A stretch of 13,438 bases of DNA, taken from positions 1 through 13,438 of the forward strand of contig CAJUSB010000088.1 of the NCBI GenBank assembly GCA_910589115.1. The letters run 5' to 3'. The translations under genes and the position numbers were made by a program. Source of the stretch: an uncultured Clostridia bacterium. Lineage in GTDB: Bacteria; Bacillota; Clostridia; Oscillospirales; Butyricicoccaceae. The notes beneath the pieces were generated by a model, which saw only the letters and a list, made by a program, of their open reading frames with translations, searched no databases and was not told where the DNA came from. This document shows, in pieces, positions 7,600-13,438 of the stretch. Within the stretch, counting starts at the first letter, position 1; every line of letters begins with the position of its first letter.

Positions 7600-7711
7600 C
7601 GCCAGAGGGCTCTGCCCTCTGGACTCCCGCGCCTCCGCAGCGGGCGCCAAGGGCTTTGCCCTCTGGACACCCACTGGGGCTTTGCCCCAGACCCGAGATG
7701 CTTTGCATCTC
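7600..7711. repeat. Array of four hairpins with three-base loops
   Basis: Four successive inverted repeats share the form stem-GC-TTT-GC-stem but with different stems: CCAGAGGGC-TCT-GCCCTCTGG (7602-7622); GGGC-TTT-GCCC with imperfect outer pairs (7647-7666); CTGGGGC-TTT-GCCCCAG (7674-7690); and GAGATGC-TTT-GCATCTC (7695-7711). The first is contained in a 30-base stretch that is the exact reverse complement of 208-237. There is no long T run. These look like modular intergenic repeats; they fill most of the gap between the membrane protein and the next gene. Confidence 0.85.
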
Positions 7712-7762
7712 TGTTTCGCCTGCGGGCGGGATGGGTGCGGTCGTAGTTCATGCTGCGCAGCA

Positions 7763-7794
7763 GACCTGCCTGCCAAAAGCAGGGCAGTCAGGTC
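7763..7794. other. Stem-loop upstream of the MBL-fold gene
   Basis: GACCTG (7763-7768) pairs with CAGGTC (7789-7794) and CTGCC (7770-7774) with GGCAG (7783-7787), separated by one mismatch: 11 pairs with an 8-base loop. No T run follows. It could be a leader structure of the next gene; no clear promoter is visible between 7711 and 7852. Confidence 0.5.
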
Positions 7795-7851
7795 GGGCCG
7801 CTGCGGAATATTTCGCAGGCAGGGAAAAGGGAATGATGGAGAACAAGGTAT

Positions 7852-8760
7852 ATGCTTCAGATTGATTTTATCAATGTTGGCAGTGGTGATGCTGCGCTGC
7901 TGCGCGTAAACGATTACGCGGCGCTGATTGACTGCGGGAATGTTACGGTGGGTGAATGCCGCCCTGGTTCTGCGCGGATCATGGCGGCGGACTTCCTGCG
8001 GGAAGAGGGTATCACACGGCTTGATTTGGTGGTTTTGACCCATCTGCACCGGGATCACATTGGTGGGTTTCAGGCAGTGCTTGAGGCGGTGCAGGTGTGT
8101 GAGGTATGGACGAATTATTTGCCGGATGCAGCGCTTTGGGATGCTGTGCCGGACATTCCGGAGTCGTATCCGAAGAAGGCGCGCGGTTTAGGGAAATCGT
8201 TGGGGGTTTATCTTCCGGCGCTGTGTCTGGCGCGGGCGCAGGGGGTACGGCTGCGGGAGGTAACGCATCCGCTACGGGATTTGGTGCTGGCCGGGGAACT
8301 GGCGGCGGAGGTAGAATGTTTGGCAGAGGATGTATACCGGCGGCAGCATGATGCGTTGGATGAAGCATTGCAGGGCCGGCCGGATGCACAGGCGCTCCAG
8401 GCGGTTGGAGCGGCGCTGAACGAGGCGAGCCTGCGGTTACGGCTGACGTATCATGGTCAGTCGGTGGTGCTGGCGGGGGATGCTTACGGGGCCTGCTGGC
8501 AGGAGGAAGCCCGTCCGTGCACGGTTTTCAAGGTGCCGCACCATGGTTCGGATAAGGCGCTGGGGAAGGAGCTGGCACAGAGGCTTTCGCCGGAGATTTC
8601 GGTCATTTCTTGCGGCGCGTACCGCGAGGACGGACGGCCTGACCCGGCAGTTGTTAGCTGGCTGCGGGAGGCGTCGGGGGAGGTATATTGTACGGATGCC
8701 TGTGAGGTTCCGGGGCTTTCCGGGGAGAATCATCGTGCAGTGACCGTCCGGCTTGCATAG
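7852..8760 (+). CDS. Soluble MBL-fold hydrolase, ComEC C-terminal-domain-like
   Basis: This 302-residue protein has the metallo-beta-lactamase fold. It shows the N-terminal strand QIDFINVGSGDAALL typical of the ComEC/Rec2 hydrolase domain, metal motif HLHRDH at residues 64-69, a second motif LAGDAYG with Asp210, and PHHGSD with His230 and His231. There is no signal peptide, membrane segment or OB/competence domain, so it is a stand-alone cytosolic version. ComEC-type domains are linked to nucleic-acid or phosphodiester cleavage, but the substrate here is unknown. An insertion of about 85 residues between motifs (about 105-190) is poorly recognisable. GGAG lies ten bases before ATG 7852. It is followed after 57 bases by the HAD genes, so it may head their operon. 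Confidence 0.82.
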   Translation: MLQIDFINVGSGDAALLRVNDYAALIDCGNVTVGECRPGSARIMAADFLREEGITRLDLVVLTHLHRDHIGGFQAVLEAVQVCEVWTNYLPDAALWDAVPDIPESYPKKARGLGKSLGVYLPALCLARAQGVRLREVTHPLRDLVLAGELAAEVECLAEDVYRRQHDALDEALQGRPDAQALQAVGAALNEASLRLRLTYHGQSVVLAGDAYGACWQEEARPCTVFKVPHHGSDKALGKELAQRLSPEISVISCGAYREDGRPDPAVVSWLREASGEVYCTDACEVPGLSGENHRAVTVRLA

Positions 8761-8817
8761 GGGCCGGATTGGGCGTTCAATTTGGAAGCGATATTTTTAT
8801 ATAGGAGGATTCAGGTT

Positions 8818-9543
8818 ATGATTAACACAATTTTTTTCGATGTAGGGAACACGCTCCGCATCGTTATACCGGATGAAGCGTTTTCGACTACGGCGGAAAA
8901 TGAGCTGATGCAGCTGGTCGAATCGAAGGAGCCAAAGGAAGTTTTTTTTGAAAAGCTGGAGGCCAACTGGAAGAAATACCGTAAATATGCAAAAACCGAA
9001 CTGCTTGACGCGGGCGAAATGGAACTTTGGACACAGTGGCTGCTGCCGGATTATGACACCGAGCTGGTAGCGCGTCATGCCGGACGGCTGACCCGCCTGT
9101 GGCGTGACCATGACGGGCGGCGCGAACCCCGGTTTGATGTCAAGTCCACGCTGATTGAGCTGAAAAAGCGTGGTTATAAGTTGGGGATTATTGCTAATAC
9201 GATTACGGAGACGGAGATTCCGGATTGGATGATTCACGATGAGGTAGCGGGACTGTTTTCCGCGACGGTGTTGTCCTCCAAGGTGCGTATTCGGAAGCCT
9301 GATCCGGCAATCTATCATCTGGCTTGCCGGGCGGTAGAGGCAAAGCCCGAAGAGTGCGCATATGTGGGGGATAATCCGGTTCGTGATGTAGAGGGCACGC
9401 GGGCGGCAGGCTTTGGTATGATGGTTCGTATTGATGAGCCGTCGTCTGAGAAAGCGCCGGATAACGATCCGAAGTACATTCCGGATGAAATTATAGAAAA
9501 TATTGGCGATTTGCTGAACATTTTCCCGCCTATCAACGCATGA
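8818..9543 (+). CDS. HAD-superfamily hydrolase, paralogue 1 of 3
   Basis: This 241-residue protein has a HAD Rossmann core with a helical (C1) cap. Motif I is FFDVGNT: nucleophile Asp8 is present but the usual second Asp is Gly10, as in the DxGN motif of YihX-type phosphatases. Motif II reads GIIANT, with Ala126 where most relatives, including its two neighbours, have Ser. Motif III Lys160 (IRKPDP) and motif IV GDNPVRD (Asp185, Asp190) are intact. The cap has WTQWLLPDYD, shared with the neighbour. It ends with DLLNIFP, matched in the two paralogues. AGGAGG sits nine bases before ATG 8818, which I prefer to the upstream start at 8782. A phosphate-monoester phosphatase is likely; the substrate is unknown. 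Confidence 0.85.
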   Translation: MINTIFFDVGNTLRIVIPDEAFSTTAENELMQLVESKEPKEVFFEKLEANWKKYRKYAKTELLDAGEMELWTQWLLPDYDTELVARHAGRLTRLWRDHDGRREPRFDVKSTLIELKKRGYKLGIIANTITETEIPDWMIHDEVAGLFSATVLSSKVRIRKPDPAIYHLACRAVEAKPEECAYVGDNPVRDVEGTRAAGFGMMVRIDEPSSEKAPDNDPKYIPDEIIENIGDLLNIFPPINA

Positions 9544-9565
9544 CTCGTAAAGGGGGGGATGGTAT

Positions 9566-10345
9566 ATGAACAAAGAGTTTGATGCAATTTTCTTTGATTT
9601 GGGGGATACGCTGCGTATTCTTTATAAAAACAAGACCTGGCAGAACCGGGCAAAGCGCAAAATGGCAGAAATGGTACACAGCGATTTGCCGCCCGAGGAA
9701 TTTTATCAGATGCTGGAGGAGCGTTATAAGCCTTATCGTGAGTGGGCTTTTCGTGAAAAGCGGGAGGCGAATGAAGAGGAACTGTTCTGCAAATGGCTGC
9801 TGCCTGACTATAAAGACCAGGAAGAGCTGCGGAAAATGGCGTATGACCTGGGATTTCAGTACCGGCAGTGCAGCGGGCGGCGTTTTGTTGTAGACGGCGG
9901 CCCGGAGGTAGTAAAGACGCTCAAGGCGCGCGGCTATAAGCTGGGGATCATCTCGAATCTGATTACGACTTATGAGGTGCCTGACTGGCTGCGTGACGAT
10001 GGCCTTGCGGAATATTTTGATTCGGTTGTGTTGTCTGCCGTGTGTGGCATTCGGAAGCCTGACCCGGAAATTTATCTGATGGGTGCGCGGGAGGTTGGCG
10101 TGCCGCCCGAGCGGTGCGCTTATATTGGGGACAATGTGAATCGGGATGTAACTGGCTCTAAGGCGGCGAAATTTGGGCTGAATATTATTTGCTGTTCGCC
10201 CGAAAAGCGTGCAGAGAATCAGTGTGATGATTCCAACCGGCCGGATGCATTTATTGAAGATTTTATTCGTCTGCTGGATATTTTTCCTGGAAATTCGCGG
10301 GTTGATCTTTCTGTGGAGGGGGTTCTGCCCCCGGATGCTGTTTAA
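9566..10345 (+). CDS. HAD-superfamily hydrolase, paralogue 2 of 3
   Basis: This 259-residue protein is clearly related to both neighbours. Motif I is FFDLGDT (Asp11, Gly13), motif II GIISN (Ser130), motif III IRKPDP (Lys164) and motif IV GDNVNRD (Asp189, Asp194), so all core positions except the second Asp of motif I are present. The cap holds KWLLPDY at 76-82 and a shared block RGYKLGIIS leads into motif II. The conserved C-terminal RLLDIFPG is followed by an extra tail of about 18 residues. It starts 22 bases after paralogue 1 with a strong AAGGGGGGG ribosome site, so the two are almost surely cotranscribed. Probable phosphatase of unknown substrate. Confidence 0.87.
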   Translation: MNKEFDAIFFDLGDTLRILYKNKTWQNRAKRKMAEMVHSDLPPEEFYQMLEERYKPYREWAFREKREANEEELFCKWLLPDYKDQEELRKMAYDLGFQYRQCSGRRFVVDGGPEVVKTLKARGYKLGIISNLITTYEVPDWLRDDGLAEYFDSVVLSAVCGIRKPDPEIYLMGAREVGVPPERCAYIGDNVNRDVTGSKAAKFGLNIICCSPEKRAENQCDDSNRPDAFIEDFIRLLDIFPGNSRVDLSVEGVLPPDAV

Positions 10346-10357
10346 GGAGGCTGCTGT

Positions 10358-11119
10358 ATGAATACCGATATTCGCGTAATTTTCGTAGACCTGGGCGGTA
10401 CGTTCCGGGTGATTCGTGATGATTTGGAGTATAAGACTGCGGCAAAGGCCCGTATTGCGGAGCTGTTGGGCGCAGAGGGTGATCCGACGGAGTTTTTCGA
10501 TACGGTCATTGATAAGCGGTATGATGTTTACCGGGAATGGTGCCTGCGGTTTATGTGTGAAGCGCCGGAAGAGATGCTTTGGACGCGTTGGCTTGCATAT
10601 GATTTCCCGAAAGACCGGGTGAAAGCGGCGGCCAAGGAGCTGACCTATGCCTATCGCCGGACGAAGGGGGAACGCGTTGTCGTAGAAGGCGGCGTAGAGA
10701 CCGTGCGTGAGCTGCGCAGGCGTGGCTATACGGTTGGCATAATATCCGATTTGGTTGGCAAAAGTGAAGTTGATGAATGGCTGGACCATGATGGTATTCG
10801 GGATTTGTTTGATACCGTGCAGCAGTCGTCCATTACCTATATTCGGAAACCGAACCCGGCGATTTACTTTTATGCTATGGAGGAGCTTGGCGTTGAGGCC
10901 GAGAATTGCTGCTACGTTGGCGATAACCTGAATCGGGATATCATTGGCGCGAAGGCTGCGGGCTGTGGTATGACGGTTGCGGTAGAATATGCGGACATGA
11001 AGCCGCTCAAGATTACAGAAGAAAATTGCCCGGACGCAAAGGTGATTACGTTTGACCAGCTGCTGGATATTTTCCCGGGGCGCGGTCAGGTTGCCGTTGA
11101 CAAAATGATAAAGCCGTAA
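10358..11119 (+). CDS. HAD-superfamily hydrolase, paralogue 3 of 3
   Basis: This 253-residue protein shows motif I FVDLGGT (Asp11, Gly13), motif II GIISD (Ser130), motif III IRKPNP (Lys164, with the usual Asp after Pro changed to Asn) and motif IV GDNLNRD (Asp189, Asp194). It shares the cap tryptophan block (WTRWLAYDF) and the C-terminal QLLDIFPG with its neighbours. TAAGGAGG, whose TAA is the stop codon of paralogue 2, serves as its ribosome site, so translation of the two is closely linked. An 85-base gap holding a 7-bp hairpin separates it from the mutase gene. Probable phosphatase; substrate unknown. Confidence 0.87.
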   Translation: MNTDIRVIFVDLGGTFRVIRDDLEYKTAAKARIAELLGAEGDPTEFFDTVIDKRYDVYREWCLRFMCEAPEEMLWTRWLAYDFPKDRVKAAAKELTYAYRRTKGERVVVEGGVETVRELRRRGYTVGIISDLVGKSEVDEWLDHDGIRDLFDTVQQSSITYIRKPNPAIYFYAMEELGVEAENCCYVGDNLNRDIIGAKAAGCGMTVAVEYADMKPLKITEENCPDAKVITFDQLLDIFPGRGQVAVDKMIKP

Positions 11120-11132
11120 GGGTGGAGGGAGC

Positions 11133-11158
11133 CTGCCGCGTGTGAGATTAGGCGGCAG
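11133..11158. other. Hairpin between the third HAD gene and the mutase gene
   Basis: CTGCCGC (11133-11139) pairs with GCGGCAG (11152-11158) around a 12-base loop, with no T run. It could stabilise a processed transcript or mask the early start codons at 11142 and 11172. Confidence 0.4.
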
Positions 11159-11204
11159 AGCGCATCTTCACATGTCAACACTTTCAGAAAGGTTGTGTTT
11201 CATA

Positions 11205-12779
11205 ATGTCAGAGATTCAACGCGGCGGCGCGGCACTTGCCGAAGCCGTAAAAAAGGCCTATGAGGCCGGACAGACCGATTATTATTTGGAACCCATGGTG
11301 CGAGTCAATACAGACGGCAGTCCCATCGGCAAAATTCAGGACGGGGATGCCGTACTGTTCTGCTGCCGGCGCGGCGAGCGTGAAATCGAGCTGACGGATG
11401 CATTTACGGATGCAGCGTTCCCGCACTTTGAGCGCAGGACGATTGACGGGCTTGATTTTGTGATTCTGACGATGTACCATGATAAATATGCGGGCAAGCT
11501 GCCGATTGCGTTTGCGCCGTCCAAGGTAGAGAAGCCGCTTGCGCAGATTCTCAGCGAACACGGCCTGACCCAGCTGCACTGTGCAGAGTCCGAAAAGTTT
11601 GCGCACGTCACATTCTTCTTTAATGGCGGTTATAACGAGCCGTTCCCGGGGGAAGACGATATTCGGATACCTTCCCCGAAGGGCGTGCCGTTTGATTCCG
11701 TGCCTGAACTGAGCCTGCCGGAGGTTGCGGATAATGTCATTCAGGGGCTGGAAAAGGGATATCATTTTATCGTCACCAATTTTGCGAATGGCGACGTAAT
11801 CGGTCACACCTCCAACTGTGATGCGAAGGTCGCCTGTGCAGGCTATGTTGATAAGCATCTTGCGCGGGTCATTGAGATTGCAAAGCGTGAGAATTATGTG
11901 ATTGCAGTTACCGCCGACCACGGCAATCTGGAATTGATGCTGAATAAGGAAGGCAAACCGCATGTTGCACATACGACGAATCTGGTGCCGTTCGTTATGA
12001 TTGACCCGGCGAATGACCAAGCGCTCACTTTGTCGGATGGTACGCTGGGAGATGTAGCGCCTACGGTGCTCCAGGTGCTTGGCATTGAGAAGCCTGCCGA
12101 AATGACGGGATCATCCCTTGCATCGGCGGTAGATTTCGGCAAGGACCGTAAAATGCTGCTCGTGATTCTTGACGGCTGGGGCTTTGGCGCGAAGGATCAG
12201 ACCGACCCCATCTGGCTTGGTGAGACGCCGAAATATGATGCAATGCTTGAAAAGTACCCGCCGAGCAGCCTCCGCGCCTCTGGTGAAGCCGTTGGCTTGG
12301 GCGCTGGCAAGCCTGGCAATTCAGAGGCTGGACATATTAACATTGGTTCCGGCCGTTGTGTCGCGCAGGATGATGTGCGTCTGGATAACGCCATGAAGGA
12401 TGGTTCGTTTGAGAAAAACGAAGTATTCTTAAAGGCAATCTCTGATGTGCAGAAGCGTGGAAAGGCTTTGCACCTGCTTGCATTGCTGACCAAGCAGTCA
12501 TCGCATGGGTCGATTGATTACCCGCTTGCGCTGTTGAAGATGGCGAAAGAGCTGCCCGAAGTATATGTCCATATTATATTTGATGGACGTTCGACCGAAC
12601 CTGGTTCTGCACCGTCCCTGCTGTTGGATTTAGATGAAAAAATGGAACAGATTGGACAGGGCCAGATTGTGGACGGCGTAGGCCGCGGCGTGGCGCTTGA
12701 CAGGGATCAGAACTGGGCAAAGATTCAAAAGGTTTATGAGGCGCTTGTCGAGGGCAAGGCCGAACAGAAGTATCAGTAA
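11205..12779 (+). CDS. gpmI: Circularly permuted 2,3-bisphosphoglycerate-independent phosphoglycerate mutase
   Basis: This 524-residue protein should interconvert 3- and 2-phosphoglycerate with two metal ions, but its parts are in rotated order. Residues 1-106 match the second part of the GpmI transferase domain (AAYxxxxTDxxxxP region; Arg56 and Arg59 in RRGER). Residues 107-303 match the C-terminal phosphatase part (Lys131, Asp197, His201, Asp238-His239 in TADHGN, His256 in AHTTN, ending MTGSSL). After a linker at about 304-315 the normal N-terminus begins (LLVILDGWGFG, Asp323), then GNSEAGH with nucleophile Ser373, then the first transferase part (His434, DGR at 460-462, Arg494, Arg500), ending at the cut point. 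Each segment occurs once, so it is a rotation, not a duplication. Transferase motifs are altered: DGRD is DGRS and FRPDR is RRGER. ATG 11205 fits homology, with AGAAAGG 12 bases upstream; GTG 11142 and ATG 11172 are possible. Last gene before a terminator. Confidence 0.9.
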   Translation: MSEIQRGGAALAEAVKKAYEAGQTDYYLEPMVRVNTDGSPIGKIQDGDAVLFCCRRGEREIELTDAFTDAAFPHFERRTIDGLDFVILTMYHDKYAGKLPIAFAPSKVEKPLAQILSEHGLTQLHCAESEKFAHVTFFFNGGYNEPFPGEDDIRIPSPKGVPFDSVPELSLPEVADNVIQGLEKGYHFIVTNFANGDVIGHTSNCDAKVACAGYVDKHLARVIEIAKRENYVIAVTADHGNLELMLNKEGKPHVAHTTNLVPFVMIDPANDQALTLSDGTLGDVAPTVLQVLGIEKPAEMTGSSLASAVDFGKDRKMLLVILDGWGFGAKDQTDPIWLGETPKYDAMLEKYPPSSLRASGEAVGLGAGKPGNSEAGHINIGSGRCVAQDDVRLDNAMKDGSFEKNEVFLKAISDVQKRGKALHLLALLTKQSSHGSIDYPLALLKMAKELPEVYVHIIFDGRSTEPGSAPSLLLDLDEKMEQIGQGQIVDGVGRGVALDRDQNWAKIQKVYEALVEGKAEQKYQ

Positions 12780-12800
12780 AAATATTGCAAATTTTGACCG

Positions 12801-12836
12801 CCCGGCCCGCCATGTTTTGGCGGGCCGGGTGTCTTT
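12801..12836 (+). terminator. Intrinsic terminator after the mutase gene
   Basis: A perfect 11-bp GC-rich stem (12801-12811 with 12819-12829) and a 7-base loop are followed by TGTCTTTG, a weak T tract. It lies 21 bases after the stop codon and closes the operon. Confidence 0.85.
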
Positions 12837-13032
12837 GTATTGAGGCGGATGTCGAAAACTCATCTTGAGATAGGAAAAGACCTTTGCAGCAGAAAACATG
12901 CCGCATCAAACAAAAGGCTTAGTGGAAAGAAATGCCTGTCCTGATTATAGAAGAATGCGTCTGCTTGCACACACGGCACGGAACAGGTCTCTCAAAAGGT
13001 GTAAAGAGACAATTTCCGCAGAAAAACTAGGA
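12837..13032. other. Region without a supportable gene
   Basis: Nothing coding is recognisable on either strand. A short inverted pair GTCTCT/AGAGAC (12987-13010) is the only structure seen. From here to 13370 no gene is seen, and the later part is regulatory in character. Confidence 0.55.
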
Positions 13033-13049
13033 TTGTAACCAAATTGTAA
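13033..13049 (+). promoter_or_regulatory. Direct repeat TTGTAA spaced 11 bp, Pho-box-like, site A
   Basis: TTGTAA at 13033 and again at 13044 give one helical-turn spacing, the layout of OmpR-family PhoB/PhoP boxes. The pair TGTAAYCAAATTGTAA recurs at 13105-13120. No good -10 element lies directly downstream of this copy. Confidence 0.45.
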
Positions 13050-13084
13050 TATTTCACGAAATACCGGCTTAAAGCGTAAAATAA

Positions 13085-13138
13085 TTACAGAATGGCTACA
13101 GAACTGTAATCAAATTGTAACCGGGGAGGAAATATAGT
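13085..13138 (+). promoter_or_regulatory. Pho-box-like cluster, site B, with downstream -10 element
   Basis: TTACAG (13085) and CTACAG (13096) are 11 bp apart on one strand; CTGTAA (13104) and TTGTAA (13115) are 11 bp apart and face the other way, forming an imperfect palindrome centred near 13102. TATAGT follows at 13133-13138, 12 bases after the last half-site, with no recognisable -35. This is the usual layout of a promoter activated by a PhoB-type response regulator. The controlled gene would lie to the right, outside the window. Confidence 0.45.
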
Positions 13139-13184
13139 CCGTTCTGCGGGTTATGTGGGATGTGCTGATTCCGGATGCTGACGA

Positions 13185-13213
13185 TTGCGGTTGAGATCGA
13201 AATGTGATATAGT
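13185..13213 (+). promoter_or_regulatory. Possible second rightward promoter
   Basis: TTGCGG (13185-13190), a 17-base spacer and TATAGT (13208-13213) form a moderate housekeeping promoter. Transcription would begin near 13220 and run into the hairpin at 13254-13283. Confidence 0.35.
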
Positions 13214-13253
13214 AAAGGTACTCACGAATGATAAATTACACCGCACCGCATCA

Positions 13254-13283
13254 CCCCGCCCGCCGTCCTTGTGGCGGGCGGGG
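13254..13283 (+). other. Strong GC hairpin without T run
   Basis: A perfect 11-bp stem CCCCGCCCGCC (13254-13264) with GGCGGGCGGGG (13273-13283) and an 8-base loop. No T tract follows, so it is either a poor terminator, a leader structure or the end of a small RNA from one of the promoters upstream. Confidence 0.5.
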
Positions 13284-13346
13284 CAGTAGGCAGAAAAGGT
13301 CATAGAAGCACCTTTTCCCCGCCGCAGCGGAAATAAAGTTTTTACT

Positions 13347-13368
13347 CGATTTTTTTACAAAAAAATCG
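13347..13368. terminator. A/T-rich inverted repeat, possible bidirectional terminator
   Basis: CGATTTTTTT (13347-13356) and AAAAAAATCG (13359-13368) are perfectly complementary around two bases. The T7 and A7 runs could support weak termination in either direction. It lies directly before the GC-rich repeat at the window end. Confidence 0.4.
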
Positions 13369-13370
13369 CG

Positions 13371-13438
13371 GGTGCAGGGCAGAGCCCTGCCGCTCCCCGC
13401 GCAGGGGTGCCCGCCGCAAAGGCGCGGGTGCAGGGCAG
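13371..13438. repeat. GC-rich repeat related to the array at the window start
   Basis: GGTGCAGGGC starts at 13371, with the hairpin GCAGGGC-AGA-GCCCTGC (13374-13390) and CGCTCCCCGCGCAGGGG, as in the units at 1-153. A second copy begins at 13427 and is cut off by the window end. Confidence 0.8.

Noticed and set aside
9533..10789. Long minus-strand open frame of 418 codons opposite the HAD genes
   Set aside because: It is a codon-bias shadow: the + strand genes have full HAD motifs and ribosome sites, and the minus translation shows none.
8818..11119. HAD proteins called inactive because motif I lacks the second Asp
   Set aside because: The DxG form occurs in known YihX-type phosphatases, and motifs III and IV are intact in all three.
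11205..12779. Reading the mutase as two truncated gpmI genes joined by an assembly error or as a tandem duplication
   Set aside because: The frame is continuous, every GpmI segment occurs exactly once, and the cut and joint fall at sensible loop positions. An artefact would be expected to leave a frameshift, overlap or missing segment. Read support still cannot be checked here.
13153..13194. 13-codon open frame after the Pho-like promoter
   Set aside because: No ribosome site at the right distance; too short to support by sequence alone.

Overview
The window looks like chromosomal DNA of a gut-type Clostridia, most likely an Oscillospiraceae relative. This is inferred from AGGAGG-type ribosome sites, a Gram-positive lipoprotein, moderate-to-high GC and GC-rich hairpin repeats between genes; I cannot name a species. 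Every supported gene is on the + strand. Both ends of the window lie in the same GC-rich repeat family, so it may be a whole contig broken at repeats.

Layout: (1) 1-244, four tandem 38-39 bp GC-rich units, then a 30-base element that recurs inverted at 7600-7629 and ends in a terminator-like T run. (2) 362-1567, a lone WecC-type UDP-ManNAc dehydrogenase with a strong terminator. (3) 1630-2403, no gene, but a textbook TTGACA-17-TATAAT promoter, two LacI/CcpA-type operator-like palindromes and a leader of about 430 nt. (4) 2404-6896, an ABC importer in the order fused permease, ATPase, lipoprotein binding protein, followed after a hairpin by an unrecognised four-helix membrane protein (7025-7576). 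(5) 7600-7711, four successive hairpins with three-base loops. (6) 7852-12779, a probable operon: soluble ComEC-like metallo-beta-lactamase-fold protein, three tandem paralogous HAD-family proteins, and a phosphoglycerate mutase. (7) 12837-13370, no gene, but 11-bp-spaced direct repeats resembling PhoB/PhoP boxes ahead of a -10 element, plus strong hairpins.

The most striking feature is the last gene. It is a cofactor-independent phosphoglycerate mutase (GpmI) whose sequence is circularly permuted. The polypeptide starts in the middle of the normal GpmI sequence, runs to the normal C-terminus, crosses a short linker to the normal N-terminus, and ends at the point where it began. All metal-site residues can be recognised, so it is probably active. 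I do not recall a described natural circular permutation of this enzyme.

The importer genes probably act as one uptake system under a sugar- or catabolite-type regulator; its substrate cannot be read from sequence. The HAD and mutase genes suggest a phosphate-ester module. The Pho-like boxes downstream would drive a gene to the right of the window, not this operon.
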